This document shows, piece by piece, positions 33,650 to 43,404 of a DNA stretch of 64,000 nucleotides. Every line of letters begins with the position of its first letter. Position 1 is the stretch's first letter. Under the pieces are notes generated by a model. That model saw only the letters and a list, made by a program, of their open reading frames with translations, did no database searches and was not told the DNA's origin. A program made the translations under genes and the position numbers. The DNA is from Novosphingobium sp. SG707 (lineage in GTDB: Bacteria; Pseudomonadota; Alphaproteobacteria; Sphingomonadales; Sphingomonadaceae), in contig NZ_JAAZQL010000002.1 in NCBI RefSeq assembly GCF_012275515.1, positions 62,001 through 126,000 on the forward strand. The letters run 5' to 3'.

Positions 33650-35743
33650 ATGTTGCGCCAATACGAACTTGTCGAAAGGGTGAAGGCTTACGCGCCTGAT
33701 GCGGATGAGCAGATGCTCAACCGCGCCTATGTTTATACCGTCCAGAAGCATGGCAGCCAGAAGCGCGCCAGCGGGGACCCCTATTTCAGCCATCCGGTCG
33801 AGGTGGCCGGGTTGATGACCGAGTTGAAGCTCGATCAGGATACGATCATCACCGCGCTGCTGCACGATACGGTCGAGGACACGCTGGCCACCATTGATGA
33901 GGTGGAGAAGCTGTTCGGGCCGGATGTGGCGCGGATGGTCGATGGCGTGACCAAACTGTCCAAGATCGAAGCGATGAGCGAGAAGGAGCGCGCGGCCGAA
34001 AACCTGCGCAAGTTCCTGCTGGCCATGAGCGAGGACCTGCGGGTGCTGTTAGTCAAGCTGGCCGACCGGCTGCACAATATGCGCACGCTCCATTACATCA
34101 AGAGCGAGGACAAGCGCCGCCGCATCGCCAAGGAAACCATGGATATTTATGCCCCGCTGGCCGAGCGCGTGGGCATGTATGAATATATGCGCGAGATGCA
34201 GTTGCTGGCGTTTCAGCAGCTTGAGCCCGAGGCCTATGCCACGATCACCGGGCGCCTTGCGCAAATCCGCAGTCAGGACCACGGGCAGGTGGATGCCATC
34301 GCCCTCTCGATCAGCCAGGCGCTGACCGAGGCGGGGGTGAAGTGCAAGGTCTGGGGCCGGGAAAAGCACCCCTATTCGATCTGGCGCAAGATGGCCGAGC
34401 GCCATGTCAATTTCGACCAGATCACCGACATCATGGCCTTCCGCGTGCTGGTGGACAATGTCGAGGATTGCTATCGCACCATCGGCGTGCTGCACACCAC
34501 ATGGCAGGCTTTGCCGGGGCGGTTCAAGGATTACATCTCGACCCCCAAGGTCAATGGCTATCAAAGCCTGCACACCTCCATGATCTATGAAAAGGCCATG
34601 CGGATGGAGGTGCAGATCCGCACATGGAATATGCACGAAACCAACGAATACGGGCTTGCCGCGCATTGGAGCTATAAGCAGGGCGGGGTGATGCCGGATT
34701 CGCAGGTGGGTTGGCTGCGCGATCTGGTCGAGGTGCTCGAGGCCAGCAACGATCCTGAAGAATTGCTCGAAAACACGCGGATGGCGATCTATCAGGACCG
34801 CATCTTCGCCTTTACCCCCAAGGGCAAATTGTTCCAGTTGCCCAAGGGCGCGACCCCCATCGACTTTGCCTATGCGGTCCATTCCGATCTGGGCAGCATG
34901 GCGGTGGGCGCCAAGCTCAACGGCCGCCACGTGCCCTTGCGCACGGCGCTGAGCAATGGCGATGTGGTCGAAATCATCAAGAACCGGTCGGCCAGCCCGC
35001 AACTGGCATGGCTTGGCTTTTGCGTGACGGGCAAGGCGCGCGCCGCGATCCGCCGCGCGGTGCGCATCAAGGAGCGCTCCGAACTGGCCGCCATCGGGCG
35101 CAAGTTGTTCGACGAGATTATCGAGCGCCTGCCCACCAAGGTCGGCAAGAAGGCCACTGCCGAGGCGGTCAAGCGGCTGGGGCTGAAGAACGAGGACGAG
35201 CTGATGGCCGCCATCGGCACGGCCAAGCTGGACGACCGGCAGGTGATGGAGGCGCTGGTCCCCGGCTCTGCGCGCGACATGCCCGAGCCCGAGGCCTGGC
35301 CCAAGCAGGAACGCGCGATCTCGATCAAGGGGCTTACCCCCGGCATGGCTTTCCAGCTTGCCGAATGCTGCCACCCGGTGCCGGGCGACCGCATCGTGGG
35401 CCTGCGCAAACCGGGCGTCGGGGTCGAGGTCCATTCTATCGCCTGCGACGTGCTGATCGAGGGCGGGGACCACGACTGGATCGACCTGTCATGGGGTGAT
35501 CGCAGCGTTGGCGCCGTCGGCCGCCTGCGCTGCGTCCTCTATAACCGCCCCGGCACGCTGGCCGAAGTCACAGGCATCTTCGCCGCCAACAAGGCCAACA
35601 TCACCCAGCTCCAGAATGTCCAGCGCGACGAACTCTTCGGCACCTATGAGGTCGATCTGGAGGTCAGCGATCTGGCCCACCTGACGCGGATCGTGTCCAG
35701 TTTGCGCGCCAGTGATGCGGTGTCGCAGGCGGATCGGTTGTAG
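33650..35743 (+). CDS. spoT: Bifunctional (p)ppGpp synthetase/hydrolase (RelA/SpoT family)
   Basis: This 697-residue stringent-response enzyme contains an HD hydrolase domain (ALLHDTVEDT, H72/D73 and E76/D77). The synthetase domain has the substrate loop FKDYISTPKVNGYQSLHT, then come TGS (IFAFTPKGKLFQLPKG), a helical/zinc-finger region with the CCHPVPGD motif, and a C-terminal ACT domain (VLYNRPGTLAEVTGIFAAN). Both catalytic centres look intact, so it should make and degrade (p)ppGpp. Alphaproteobacteria usually carry a single such gene, often named rsh. The start MLRQYELV was chosen over an upstream extension because it matches the family N-terminus. It is followed by element C. Confidence 0.95.
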   Translation: MLRQYELVERVKAYAPDADEQMLNRAYVYTVQKHGSQKRASGDPYFSHPVEVAGLMTELKLDQDTIITALLHDTVEDTLATIDEVEKLFGPDVARMVDGVTKLSKIEAMSEKERAAENLRKFLLAMSEDLRVLLVKLADRLHNMRTLHYIKSEDKRRRIAKETMDIYAPLAERVGMYEYMREMQLLAFQQLEPEAYATITGRLAQIRSQDHGQVDAIALSISQALTEAGVKCKVWGREKHPYSIWRKMAERHVNFDQITDIMAFRVLVDNVEDCYRTIGVLHTTWQALPGRFKDYISTPKVNGYQSLHTSMIYEKAMRMEVQIRTWNMHETNEYGLAAHWSYKQGGVMPDSQVGWLRDLVEVLEASNDPEELLENTRMAIYQDRIFAFTPKGKLFQLPKGATPIDFAYAVHSDLGSMAVGAKLNGRHVPLRTALSNGDVVEIIKNRSASPQLAWLGFCVTGKARAAIRRAVRIKERSELAAIGRKLFDEIIERLPTKVGKKATAEAVKRLGLKNEDELMAAIGTAKLDDRQVMEALVPGSARDMPEPEAWPKQERAISIKGLTPGMAFQLAECCHPVPGDRIVGLRKPGVGVEVHSIACDVLIEGGDHDWIDLSWGDRSVGAVGRLRCVLYNRPGTLAEVTGIFAANKANITQLQNVQRDELFGTYEVDLEVSDLAHLTRIVSSLRASDAVSQADRL

Positions 35744-35764
35744 GGTTGGTTTAGGGGTGTGAGG

Positions 35765-35997
35765 TGCCTCCGGCGGGCAAAGGGCGGGGGCCCTTTGCAA
35801 TCCCGATACTGTCGGCGTTGTGCTATGGGGGCGGCGGTTTGTGTCAGACGGGCGGTTTGAATTTTTAAAGCCTGCGGCGCTTTTCAGCGCTGCCTCGCCG
35901 CGCCGCAGGCTTTAAAACTCATCGCGCCACCTCGCCAACTTCCCACCACTCCAGAATGGGATTGCAAAGGGACGAGTCCCTTTGCCCGCCGGAGGCA
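35765..35997. repeat. Palindromic intergenic element, copy C (complete, hairpin core)
   Basis: An inverted pair of end units lies at 35765-35805 (plus) and 35958-35997 (minus), with the same consensus as copies A and B. The core is a perfect 17-base hairpin TTTAAAGCCTGCGGCGC/GCGCCGCAGGCTTTAAA (35864-35880 with 35900-35916). It lies between the convergent spoT and xdhC genes, 22 bases after one stop and 16 before the other. The left loop is CGGGGG and the right loop ACTCGT, as in copy B. Confidence 0.9.
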
Positions 35998-36012
35998 CAC
36001 CTGCCTCAAACC

Positions 36013-36858
36013 CTACCCCAACAACCCCTCATAAGCCCCCACCACCTCGGCCAGCACGGATAGCGCCAACACCGAGGGCGTCCGCGTGGCCGGGATCAAC
36101 CCGATGGGCGAATGCAGACGCGCCAGCGCGGCCCCGTCGAAACCCAGCGAGGACAGCAAATCCACCCGGTTCGCCCGCGTTTTCGCGCCGCCCTGCGCGC
36201 CCACATAGAAGGCATCGCTCCCCATTGCCCATGGGATCAGCGTGCGCTCCCATTCGTGGTCGTGGAACAGGACGGCCACGGCGGTCCATGCATCGGGCGT
36301 CCAATCATCGGGCAGGGCGGGGGGCTGGCCCAGCGACATGATGGCATCTCCGGCCTGCCCATGGGGCGTGGCCAGCAACACCTCGATCCCCTGCGCGCGA
36401 CCCATGGCGGCGAGGGTCGCGGCTTCCGGCCCGCTGCCCAGCACGAGCAGGCGCAGACGGGGCAGGTAGCGTCGGGTAAAGCCCGCGCCCAGCGGCAGAT
36501 GCGCCACCTCGCGCCGCTTCAGCGCCGCCACCGCGCCCTGCAATGCATCGGCATCGGGGGCCGGATCGACCATCACCTCAACCCCCGAACCGCAGGGCAG
36601 GCGGACGTCGATAAAGGGCGAACCCGCGCCATAGCGCAGCACGCGGGGCTCTCTGCCCGCCATGGCCTCGCGCATCAGCGCGGCTTCGAGGCAGCCATCG
36701 GCCAGCGATCCGACCATGCGCCCATCGCCCAGCACCGCCAGTTGCGCGCCCCAGCGCCGCGACCAGCTGCCGTCGATCCCCACGACTGTGCAAAGCGCGC
36801 CGCCATGCGCTGCCGCCGCGGCCAGGGCGGCATGATCGTCATCAATGGGCAATGTCAT
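36013..36858 (-). CDS. xdhC: XdhC family molybdenum-cofactor maturation protein
   Basis: This 281-residue XdhC/CoxI protein has an N-terminal GWSRR-like region (IDGSWSRRWGAQLAVL), the GSLADGCLEAALM motif, and a C-terminal Rossmann domain (LRLLVLGSGPEAATLAAMG). XdhC proteins deliver sulfurated molybdenum cofactor to xanthine dehydrogenase-family enzymes. No such enzyme is adjacent, but the iorAB pair at 4.3-7.0 kb in this window is a natural client. The start MTLPIDDD was chosen over an upstream ATG because it begins 10 bases after the alpha-glucosidase stop on the same strand. Confidence 0.82.
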   Translation of the reverse strand: MTLPIDDDHAALAAAAAHGGALCTVVGIDGSWSRRWGAQLAVLGDGRMVGSLADGCLEAALMREAMAGREPRVLRYGAGSPFIDVRLPCGSGVEVMVDPAPDADALQGAVAALKRREVAHLPLGAGFTRRYLPRLRLLVLGSGPEAATLAAMGRAQGIEVLLATPHGQAGDAIMSLGQPPALPDDWTPDAWTAVAVLFHDHEWERTLIPWAMGSDAFYVGAQGGAKTRANRVDLLSSLGFDGAALARLHSPIGLIPATRTPSVLALSVLAEVVGAYEGLLG

Positions 36859-36868
36859 GCCGGGCGTG

Positions 36869-38470
36869 TTAGCCCAATGCCTGTCGAATGAAAACTGCGC
36901 CGAATGGCGGCAATTGCGCGGCCCCGCCGCCATTGACCGAGAGCATCAGCGCGCCGGGCGGACAGGCATGGCGCATGGGCGCGGCGCCGAGGTTGAAGGC
37001 GCAATGCAGCCGTTCGTCCCCCCAAGCCCTTGCGAAATGCAGCAACATGCCATGGGTATGCACATCCTCCATCGCGCCGAGGCGCAGGGCCGCGCTGCCC
37101 CGGCGCAGGGCCAGCATCGCGCGGGTCCATTGCAGCGGGCTGGCCGGATCGGCCTCCTGCGTGGCGGCGGCGCGGGCGATATTGGCCTCTGACAAAGGCA
37201 GCCATGGTTCGCCTGTCGTAAAGCCGCCATGGGGCGCGTCCGATTGCCATGGCATTGGCGTACGCACCCCGTCGCGGCTCAGCGTCAGGGGCCAGTTGGC
37301 GATGGCCTCTGGGTCTTTGAGCAGGTGGAAAGGGATCTCGTCCTGCGTCAGCGCCAGTTCCTGCCCCTGATAGAGGAAGATATTGCCGCGCAGCGCGATC
37401 AGCAGCGCCATGGTCAGCCGGGCATAGGCGGTCAGATCCGCGCCTTCTGCCCAGCGCGAGATATGGCGCGGCGCATCGTGGTTTTCAAAGGCCCAGCTTG
37501 GCCAGCCTTCGCCCGCCTCGCCATGCCATTGGCCAAGCGAGCTCTTGATCCGCTGCGGCGTCAATTCGGGGGCATAGAGAAAGTCGAAACTGTAGGCGCT
37601 CGACAGGCGCGCGTCGCCCGCCGTGTAATCCTTCATCAGCCCCACCGCGCCATCGCCGCCCACCTCGGCCACAGTGAAGATCGCGCCATATTCGCCGTAG
37701 AGCGCGCCGATCCGCTCGATGAAGGGGATGGCGGCGGGGTGGTTCTGGCTGTGGATCTTGTCCTGAAAATCGAAGGGGCGGGTGCGGATATGATGCCCCC
37801 GCGACACCGGATTGTCGCGCAGGTCGGGATCGAAAAAGGCGTGGTTCAAAGCATCGAGCCGGAACCCGTCCACCCCGCGATCCAGCCAGAAGCGCATGAC
37901 ATCAAGGCAGGCGTCCTGCACCGCCGGGTGATGCGCGTTGAGCTGGGGCTGATCCTTCAGGAACTGGTGATAGTAATATTGCTGGCGCCGGGCGTCCCAT
38001 GTCCATGCCGGGCCGCCAAACACCGATTGCCAGTTGTTGGGCGGGGTGCCGTCCGGGTTGGCGTCGCGCCAGACATACCAGTCGGCATGATCGCCCTCTT
38101 TCGATGCGCGGCTGCCGGCGAACCACGGATGGGCATCGCTGGTATGAGCGAACACCAGGTCGATGGTGACCTTGATCCCCAATTCATGCGCGCGGGCGAT
38201 CAGCGCGTCGAAATCGGCCAGCGTGCCGAAGATCGGATCGACATCGCGATAGTCCGCCACGTCGTAGCCGTAATCGGCCATCGGGCTGGTAAAGAACGGG
38301 CTGATCCATATTGCCTCGACGCCAAGGGAGGCGATATGGGGCAGGCGGGCGGTGATGCCCGGCAGGTCGCCGATGCCGTCGCCATTGCTGTCGGCAAAGC
38401 TGCGCGGATAGATCTGATAGATCGCCGCCCCGCGCCACCATGGCATCTCTTCACAACTGGCATCACTCAT
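36869..38470 (-). CDS. Alpha-glucosidase, GH13 family
   Basis: This 533-residue alpha-glucosidase has the four GH13 regions. They are the DLVFAHTSDAHPW block, nucleophile FRLDALNHAF, acid/base VAEVGGD, and FENHDAPRH with the transition-state Asp. There is no signal peptide, so it acts in the cytoplasm on maltose or short maltodextrins. It is divergent from the glycogen operon and encoded upstream of xdhC. The closest named group is alpha-glucosidase/oligo-1,6-glucosidase; the substrate bond cannot be fixed from sequence alone. MSDASCEE was chosen as the start over the ATG six codons upstream. Confidence 0.9.
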   Translation of the reverse strand: MSDASCEEMPWWRGAAIYQIYPRSFADSNGDGIGDLPGITARLPHIASLGVEAIWISPFFTSPMADYGYDVADYRDVDPIFGTLADFDALIARAHELGIKVTIDLVFAHTSDAHPWFAGSRASKEGDHADWYVWRDANPDGTPPNNWQSVFGGPAWTWDARRQQYYYHQFLKDQPQLNAHHPAVQDACLDVMRFWLDRGVDGFRLDALNHAFFDPDLRDNPVSRGHHIRTRPFDFQDKIHSQNHPAAIPFIERIGALYGEYGAIFTVAEVGGDGAVGLMKDYTAGDARLSSAYSFDFLYAPELTPQRIKSSLGQWHGEAGEGWPSWAFENHDAPRHISRWAEGADLTAYARLTMALLIALRGNIFLYQGQELALTQDEIPFHLLKDPEAIANWPLTLSRDGVRTPMPWQSDAPHGGFTTGEPWLPLSEANIARAAATQEADPASPLQWTRAMLALRRGSAALRLGAMEDVHTHGMLLHFARAWGDERLHCAFNLGAAPMRHACPPGALMLSVNGGGAAQLPPFGAVFIRQALG

Positions 38471-38794
38471 CGCGCGGCTCCGCAGCATGGCGGCGCGGGA
38501 AGGCGCCGATGTCCTTTATTCTGGCATTGCTGCGCCGCAGCGCCAAGAGTGCTGCGCCGCGATGACATACGTATTGCCAAAGGAGCATCATCGACAGGGC
38601 AGGAAATTGTGACAATAGATTGCATCACACCTTGTCGGCTCGGGCAAAGCTGTCCTAGTCTCCTGCAAAGGAAGCGACGCGAAAACACCTATGCGCTCAT
38701 CAGAGGCAAGGCGCGACGTCGGTTGGGGGAGGACAGGACATCAGCGTCTCGGGCGGCCAAAGGGCGCTTCGGGCATCATGGGGAGTATCGTTGC
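38471..38794. promoter_or_regulatory. Divergent promoter region of the alpha-glucosidase and glycogen operon
   Basis: These 324 bases hold no gene. There is an 8-base palindrome ATACGTAT at 38567-38574 and an exact 11-base direct repeat TGCTGCGCCGC at 38528-38538 and 38550-38560, spaced 22 bases (about two helical turns). Either could be regulator sites for sugar-responsive control, but no protein is known from the sequence. The glgP ribosome site GGGGAG lies at 38779-38784. Confidence 0.5.
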
Positions 38795-41209
38795 ATGAGC
38801 CAGTCCCAGACAGATTCCCAGCCCTCGATCAGCGATTTGATTGTCGATGTTCTGCGCCACCGCGTGGGCAAGGACGAGCGCGCCGCCAAGCCGCATGACT
38901 GGTTTCACGCCGCCGTGCTTTCGGTGCGCGACCGGATCATCGACCGCTGGTTTGAATCGACCCGCCGTACCTATGAGGAAGAGGGCAAGCGGGTTTACTA
39001 TCTGAGTCTGGAGTTCCTGATCGGGCGGTTAATGCGCGATGCGCTCTCCAATCTGGACGTAACGCGCGAGATGGAAGCGGCGCTGCGCGAACATGGGTTC
39101 GATTTGGCCCAACTGGAGGAGCTGGAGCCGGATGCGGCGCTGGGCAATGGCGGGCTTGGGCGGCTTGCGGCCTGCTTTATGGAGAGTTTGGCAAGCCTGG
39201 ATATTCCGGCCTATGGCTATGGCATCCGATACGTGAATGGCATGTTCCGCCAGCGGATCGACGATGGCTGGCAGGTGGAATTGCCCGAAACATGGCTGGC
39301 GCATGGCAATCCTTGGGAGTTTGATCGCCGCGAAAGCGCCTATCGCGTCGGTTTCGGCGGGGAAGTGATCGAGGGCAACGGCGGGGTGGTGTGGCATCCG
39401 GCCGAGCAGGTTGAGGCCAGCGCCGTCGATACGCCCGTGGTGGGCTGGCGGGGCAAGCGGGTCAACACGCTGCGCCTGTGGACGGCATGGGCGCTCGATC
39501 CGCTGCGGCTGGATGCCTTCAACGCGGGCGACCATGCGGGCGCTCTGGCCGAACAGGTCAAGGCGGACTCTCTGGTGCGCGTGCTTTATCCGGCCGACAA
39601 TACGCCTGCGGGTCAGGAATTGCGGCTGCGTCAGGAGTATTTCTTCTCCAGCGCCTCCATTCAGGATATCCTGCGCCGCCATCTTCAGGCCGACAAGGAC
39701 GTGCGCAATCTGCCGAAAATGGCCGCGATCCAGTTGAACGACACCCACCCCAGCGTGGCCGTCGCCGAACTGATGCGGCTGTTGATCGACGTCCATCATC
39801 TGGAATTCGACGAGGCGTGGGAGGTGACCAAGGGCACCATCGGCTATACCAACCACACGCTCCTGCCCGAGGCGCTGGAAAGCTGGCCGCTGCCTTTGTT
39901 CGAACGGCTTTTGCCGCGCCATATGCAGATCGTCTATGCCATCAACAGCCGCGTGCTGCGTGAGGCGCGCAAGGCCGGGATGAGCGGCGAGCAGATTGCC
40001 GCCATTAGCCTGATCGACGAACATGGCGAGCGGCGGGTGCGCATGGCCAATCTGGCCTTTGTCGGCGCGCACAGCGTCAATGGCGTGGCCGCGCTGCACA
40101 CCGATCTGATGAAGAGCACGGTCTTTTCCGATCTGCACAAGCTGTATCCCGCGCGGATCAACAACAAGACCAATGGCGTCACCCCGCGCCGCTGGCTGCA
40201 ACAATGCAATCCGGGCCTGACGCGGGTGATCCGCGAGGGGATCGGCGATGCGTTCCTGGATGATGCCGAAAAGCTGGCCGATCTGAACGCCTTGGCGGGC
40301 GACGCGCAATTTGGCGAACGCATTGCCGAGGTCAAGCGCGCCAATAAGGTGGCGCTGTCCAACCATATCAAGCAATTGATGGGCGTGCGGCTCGATCCCG
40401 ATGCCCTGTTCGACGTCCAGATCAAGCGCATCCATGAATATAAGCGCCAGTTGCTCAATCTGGTCGAGACCGTCGCGCTTTATGACCAGATCCGCAGCCA
40501 CCCGGAAAAGGACTGGGTGCCGCGCGTCAAGATCTTTGGCGGCAAGGCGGCGTCCAGCTATCACAATGCCAAGCTGACCATCAAACTGGCCAATGACATT
40601 GCCCGCCGCGTCAATTCCGATCCCAGCGTGGGCGGGCTGCTCAAGGTGGTGTTCGTCCCCAATTACAATGTCAGCTTTGCCGAACGCATTATCCCCGCCG
40701 CCGACCTGTCGGAACAGATCAGCACGGCGGGCATGGAAGCGTCCGGCACGGGCAATATGAAATTCGCGCTGAATGGTGCGCTGACCATCGGCACGCTGGA
40801 CGGGGCGAATATCGAGATCAAGGACCGGGTGGGCGACGATAACATCGTCATCTTCGGCATGACCGCGCAAGAGGTGGAGGACACCCGCGCCAATGGCTAT
40901 AACCCCCGCGCCATCATCGAGGGCAACCGCGAATTGCGTCAGGCGGTGCAGGCCATTGCCAGCGGCGTGTTCAGCCCCGATGACCGCGACCGCTACAAGG
41001 GGCTGATGGGCGGTCTCTATGATAGCGACTGGTTCCTTGTGGCCGCCGATTTCGACTCCTATGCTCAGGCCCAGCGCGCCGTGGATGCGCGCTGGATGGA
41101 CGAAGCGGGCTGGCGCAAGGCGGCCATTCACAACATTGCCAATGTCGGCTGGTTCTCCTCTGATCGCACCATTGGCGAATATGCGCGCGACATCTGGGGC
41201 GTGAAATAA
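38795..41209 (+). CDS. glgP: Glycogen/alpha-glucan phosphorylase
   Basis: This 804-residue phosphorylase releases glucose-1-phosphate from glycogen ends. The N-terminal part carries the YYLSLEFLIGR and EPDAALGNGGLGRLAACF blocks. The PLP-binding Lys is K656 in EASGTGNMKFALNGALT. The start was set at MSQSQTDS because of the GGGGAG ribosome site and a typical N-terminus; the open frame upstream is not coding. It is the first gene of a six-gene operon. Having the degradation enzyme in the same operon as synthesis is common in bacteria. Confidence 0.95.
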   Translation: MSQSQTDSQPSISDLIVDVLRHRVGKDERAAKPHDWFHAAVLSVRDRIIDRWFESTRRTYEEEGKRVYYLSLEFLIGRLMRDALSNLDVTREMEAALREHGFDLAQLEELEPDAALGNGGLGRLAACFMESLASLDIPAYGYGIRYVNGMFRQRIDDGWQVELPETWLAHGNPWEFDRRESAYRVGFGGEVIEGNGGVVWHPAEQVEASAVDTPVVGWRGKRVNTLRLWTAWALDPLRLDAFNAGDHAGALAEQVKADSLVRVLYPADNTPAGQELRLRQEYFFSSASIQDILRRHLQADKDVRNLPKMAAIQLNDTHPSVAVAELMRLLIDVHHLEFDEAWEVTKGTIGYTNHTLLPEALESWPLPLFERLLPRHMQIVYAINSRVLREARKAGMSGEQIAAISLIDEHGERRVRMANLAFVGAHSVNGVAALHTDLMKSTVFSDLHKLYPARINNKTNGVTPRRWLQQCNPGLTRVIREGIGDAFLDDAEKLADLNALAGDAQFGERIAEVKRANKVALSNHIKQLMGVRLDPDALFDVQIKRIHEYKRQLLNLVETVALYDQIRSHPEKDWVPRVKIFGGKAASSYHNAKLTIKLANDIARRVNSDPSVGGLLKVVFVPNYNVSFAERIIPAADLSEQISTAGMEASGTGNMKFALNGALTIGTLDGANIEIKDRVGDDNIVIFGMTAQEVEDTRANGYNPRAIIEGNRELRQAVQAIASGVFSPDDRDRYKGLMGGLYDSDWFLVAADFDSYAQAQRAVDARWMDEAGWRKAAIHNIANVGWFSSDRTIGEYARDIWGVK

Positions 41210-41222
41210 GGACAATATCCAA

Positions 41223-43394
41223 GTGAAGCCCGACCCGACCGCCATTGCCGCCCTGCTCGATGGATCGCATGGCGATCCCTTTTCCCTGTTGGGGCCGCAT
41301 GAGGGGCCGGGGGGCACTTTTGTCCGGGCTGTCCTGCCCGGGGCGCAGGTCGCGGTGGCCTGCGCGCTGGACGGGACGGAACTGGGCGAACTGGCGCTGG
41401 TGGATGACCGGGGTCTGTTTGAAGGCGTGATCGCCGGGGCGCCCCAACCCTTGCGTTATCGCGTCGGGGCGCTGGGCGCGCATTGGTTTGTCGAGGATGC
41501 CTTTTCCTATGGGCCGGTCCTTGGTCCGCTCGACGATTACCTCATCAACGAGGGCCATCACCTGCGCCTGTTCGACAAGCTGGGCGCGCATTGCATCAGC
41601 CATCAGGGCAGCGAGGGCGTGCATTTTGCGGTCTGGGCGCCCAATGCCGCGCTGGTCAGCGTGGTGGGCGATTTCAACGATTGGGACCATCGGCGCCACC
41701 CGATGCGCCGCCGCGCCGACATCGGCGTGTGGGAAATCTTCGTGCCCACCGTGGGCGTGGGTTCAGCGTATAAATACCGCATCGTCGGGGCCGATGGCAC
41801 GGTCCTGCCGCTCAAGGCCGACCCATGGGGGCAGGCGGGCGAATTGCGCCCCTCCACCGCCAGCCTGACCGCCCATCCGGTGAAACAGGACTGGGGCGAT
41901 GAAACCCACCGCGACTATTGGGCCAAGGTCGACCCGCGCCGCGCGCCCATCAGCATCTATGAGGTCCACGCCGGATCATGGATGCGCGATGATAAGGACT
42001 GGTTCCTCGACTGGGACGCCATGGCGGAAAAGCTGATCCCCTATGTGGTGGAGATGGGCTTTACCCATATCGAATTCCTGCCGATTGCCGAACATCCCTA
42101 TGATCCGTCATGGGGCTATCAGACGCTGGGCCTGTTTGCCCCTTCGGCGCGCTTTGGGCCGCCCGAAGGCTTTGCCCGCTTTGTCGATGGGGCGCACCGG
42201 GCCGGGATCGGCGTGCTGGTCGACTGGGTGCCCGCGCATTTCCCCACCGATGCGCATGGGCTGGCGCGCTTTGACGGCACGGCGCTGTATGAACACGACG
42301 ATCCGCGTCTGGGTTTTCACCCCGACTGGAACACCGCGATCTATAATTTCGGGCGGCGGGAAGTGTCCTCCTTCCTCGTCAACAATGCGCTGTTCTGGGC
42401 CGAGCGCTATCATGTCGACGGGCTGCGCGTCGATGCGGTGGCCTCGATGCTCTATCGCGATTACAGCCGCAAGGCGGGCGAATGGATCCCCAACGAGGCG
42501 GGCGGGCGCGAGAATTGGGAAGCGGTGGATTTCCTGCGCGCCGTCAACCGGGCGGTCTATGGCCAGTTCCCCGGCTTCTTCACCGTGGCCGAGGAATCGA
42601 CCGCATGGCCGGGCGTGACACAACCGGCGGTGGAGGACAATCGCAGCGCGCTGGGCTTTGGCTTCAAGTGGAACATGGGCTTCATGCATGACACGCTGCG
42701 CTATATGGCGCGCGATCCCATCCACCGGCGCCATCACCATAACGACATCACTTTTGGCCTGATGTATGCCTTTGCCGAGAATTTCGTGCTGGCGATCAGC
42801 CATGACGAGGTGGTCCATGGCAAGGGCAGCCTGGTCAACAAGATGGCGGGCGATGAGTGGCAGAAATTCGCTAATCTGCGCGCCTATTACGGGTTGATGT
42901 GGGGCTATCCGGGCAAGAAGCTGCTGTTCATGGGGCAGGAATTTGCCCAGCTTCGCGAATGGAGCGAGGAGCGCAGCCTTGATTGGGATCTGCTGGGCCA
43001 ACCCGCGCATGAGGGGATGCGCAGCCTCGTGCGCGATCTCAACCGCGCCTATCGCGAGACGCCCGCGCTCCATGCCCGCGATTGCGAGGGCGAGGGGTTC
43101 CAATGGCTGGTGGTCGATGATGCGCTGGCCAGTGTGTTTGCATGGGTGCGCCATGCCGGCGATGGCGGCTGTGTGGCGGTCATCAGCAATATGACGCCCC
43201 AGGTGCATGGCTCGTACCGCCTGCCTTTGCCGCGCGAGGGGGTATGGCGCGAAATCATCAACACCGATGCAACCATCTATGGCGGCACGGGCTTGGGCAA
43301 TATGGGGCAGGTTGTGGCGCAAAATGGCGCGGCGTTGGTCACGCTGCCGCCTCTTGCCACGATTATGCTGGAATGGATCGAAGCTGCGGCGTGA
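41223..43394 (+). CDS. glgB: 1,4-alpha-glucan branching enzyme
   Basis: This 723-residue GH13/CBM48 enzyme forms the alpha-1,6 branches of glycogen. The CBM48 domain contains [21 protein letters not shown]. The catalytic GH13 regions include [18 protein letters not shown] (nucleophile Asp), [14 protein letters not shown] (acid/base Glu) and [18 protein letters not shown] [12 protein letters not shown]. The start is GTG at 41223, 13 bases after the glgP stop. The length is typical. It precedes glgC by 10 bases. Confidence 0.95.
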   Translation: MKPDPTAIAALLDGSHGDPFSLLGPHEGPGGTFVRAVLPGAQVAVACALDGTELGELALVDDRGLFEGVIAGAPQPLRYRVGALGAHWFVEDAFSYGPVLGPLDDYLINEGHHLRLFDKLGAHCISHQGSEGVHFAVWAPNAALVSVVGDFNDWDHRRHPMRRRADIGVWEIFVPTVGVGSAYKYRIVGADGTVLPLKADPWGQAGELRPSTASLTAHPVKQDWGDETHRDYWAKVDPRRAPISIYEVHAGSWMRDDKDWFLDWDAMAEKLIPYVVEMGFTHIEFLPIAEHPYDPSWGYQTLGLFAPSARFGPPEGFARFVDGAHRAGIGVLVDWVPAHFPTDAHGLARFDGTALYEHDDPRLGFHPDWNTAIYNFGRREVSSFLVNNALFWAERYHVDGLRVDAVASMLYRDYSRKAGEWIPNEAGGRENWEAVDFLRAVNRAVYGQFPGFFTVAEESTAWPGVTQPAVEDNRSALGFGFKWNMGFMHDTLRYMARDPIHRRHHHNDITFGLMYAFAENFVLAISHDEVVHGKGSLVNKMAGDEWQKFANLRAYYGLMWGYPGKKLLFMGQEFAQLREWSEERSLDWDLLGQPAHEGMRSLVRDLNRAYRETPALHARDCEGEGFQWLVVDDALASVFAWVRHAGDGGCVAVISNMTPQVHGSYRLPLPREGVWREIINTDATIYGGTGLGNMGQVVAQNGAALVTLPPLATIMLEWIEAAA

Positions 43395-43404
43395 ATGGGA
43401 GGGT

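Noticed and set aside
38606..38630. TGTGAC ... TCACA near glgP as a CRP/FNR-type site
   Set aside because: The spacing between half sites is about twice that of a CRP site, so it does not fit.
37229..38794. N-terminal extension of glgP to 37229
   Set aside because: The extension is antisense to the alpha-glucosidase gene and lacks glgP similarity. The true start at 38795 has a ribosome site.
39029..41317. 762-codon frame on the minus strand opposite glgP
   Set aside because: Shadow of glgP; no family pattern, and it overlaps a well-supported gene completely.
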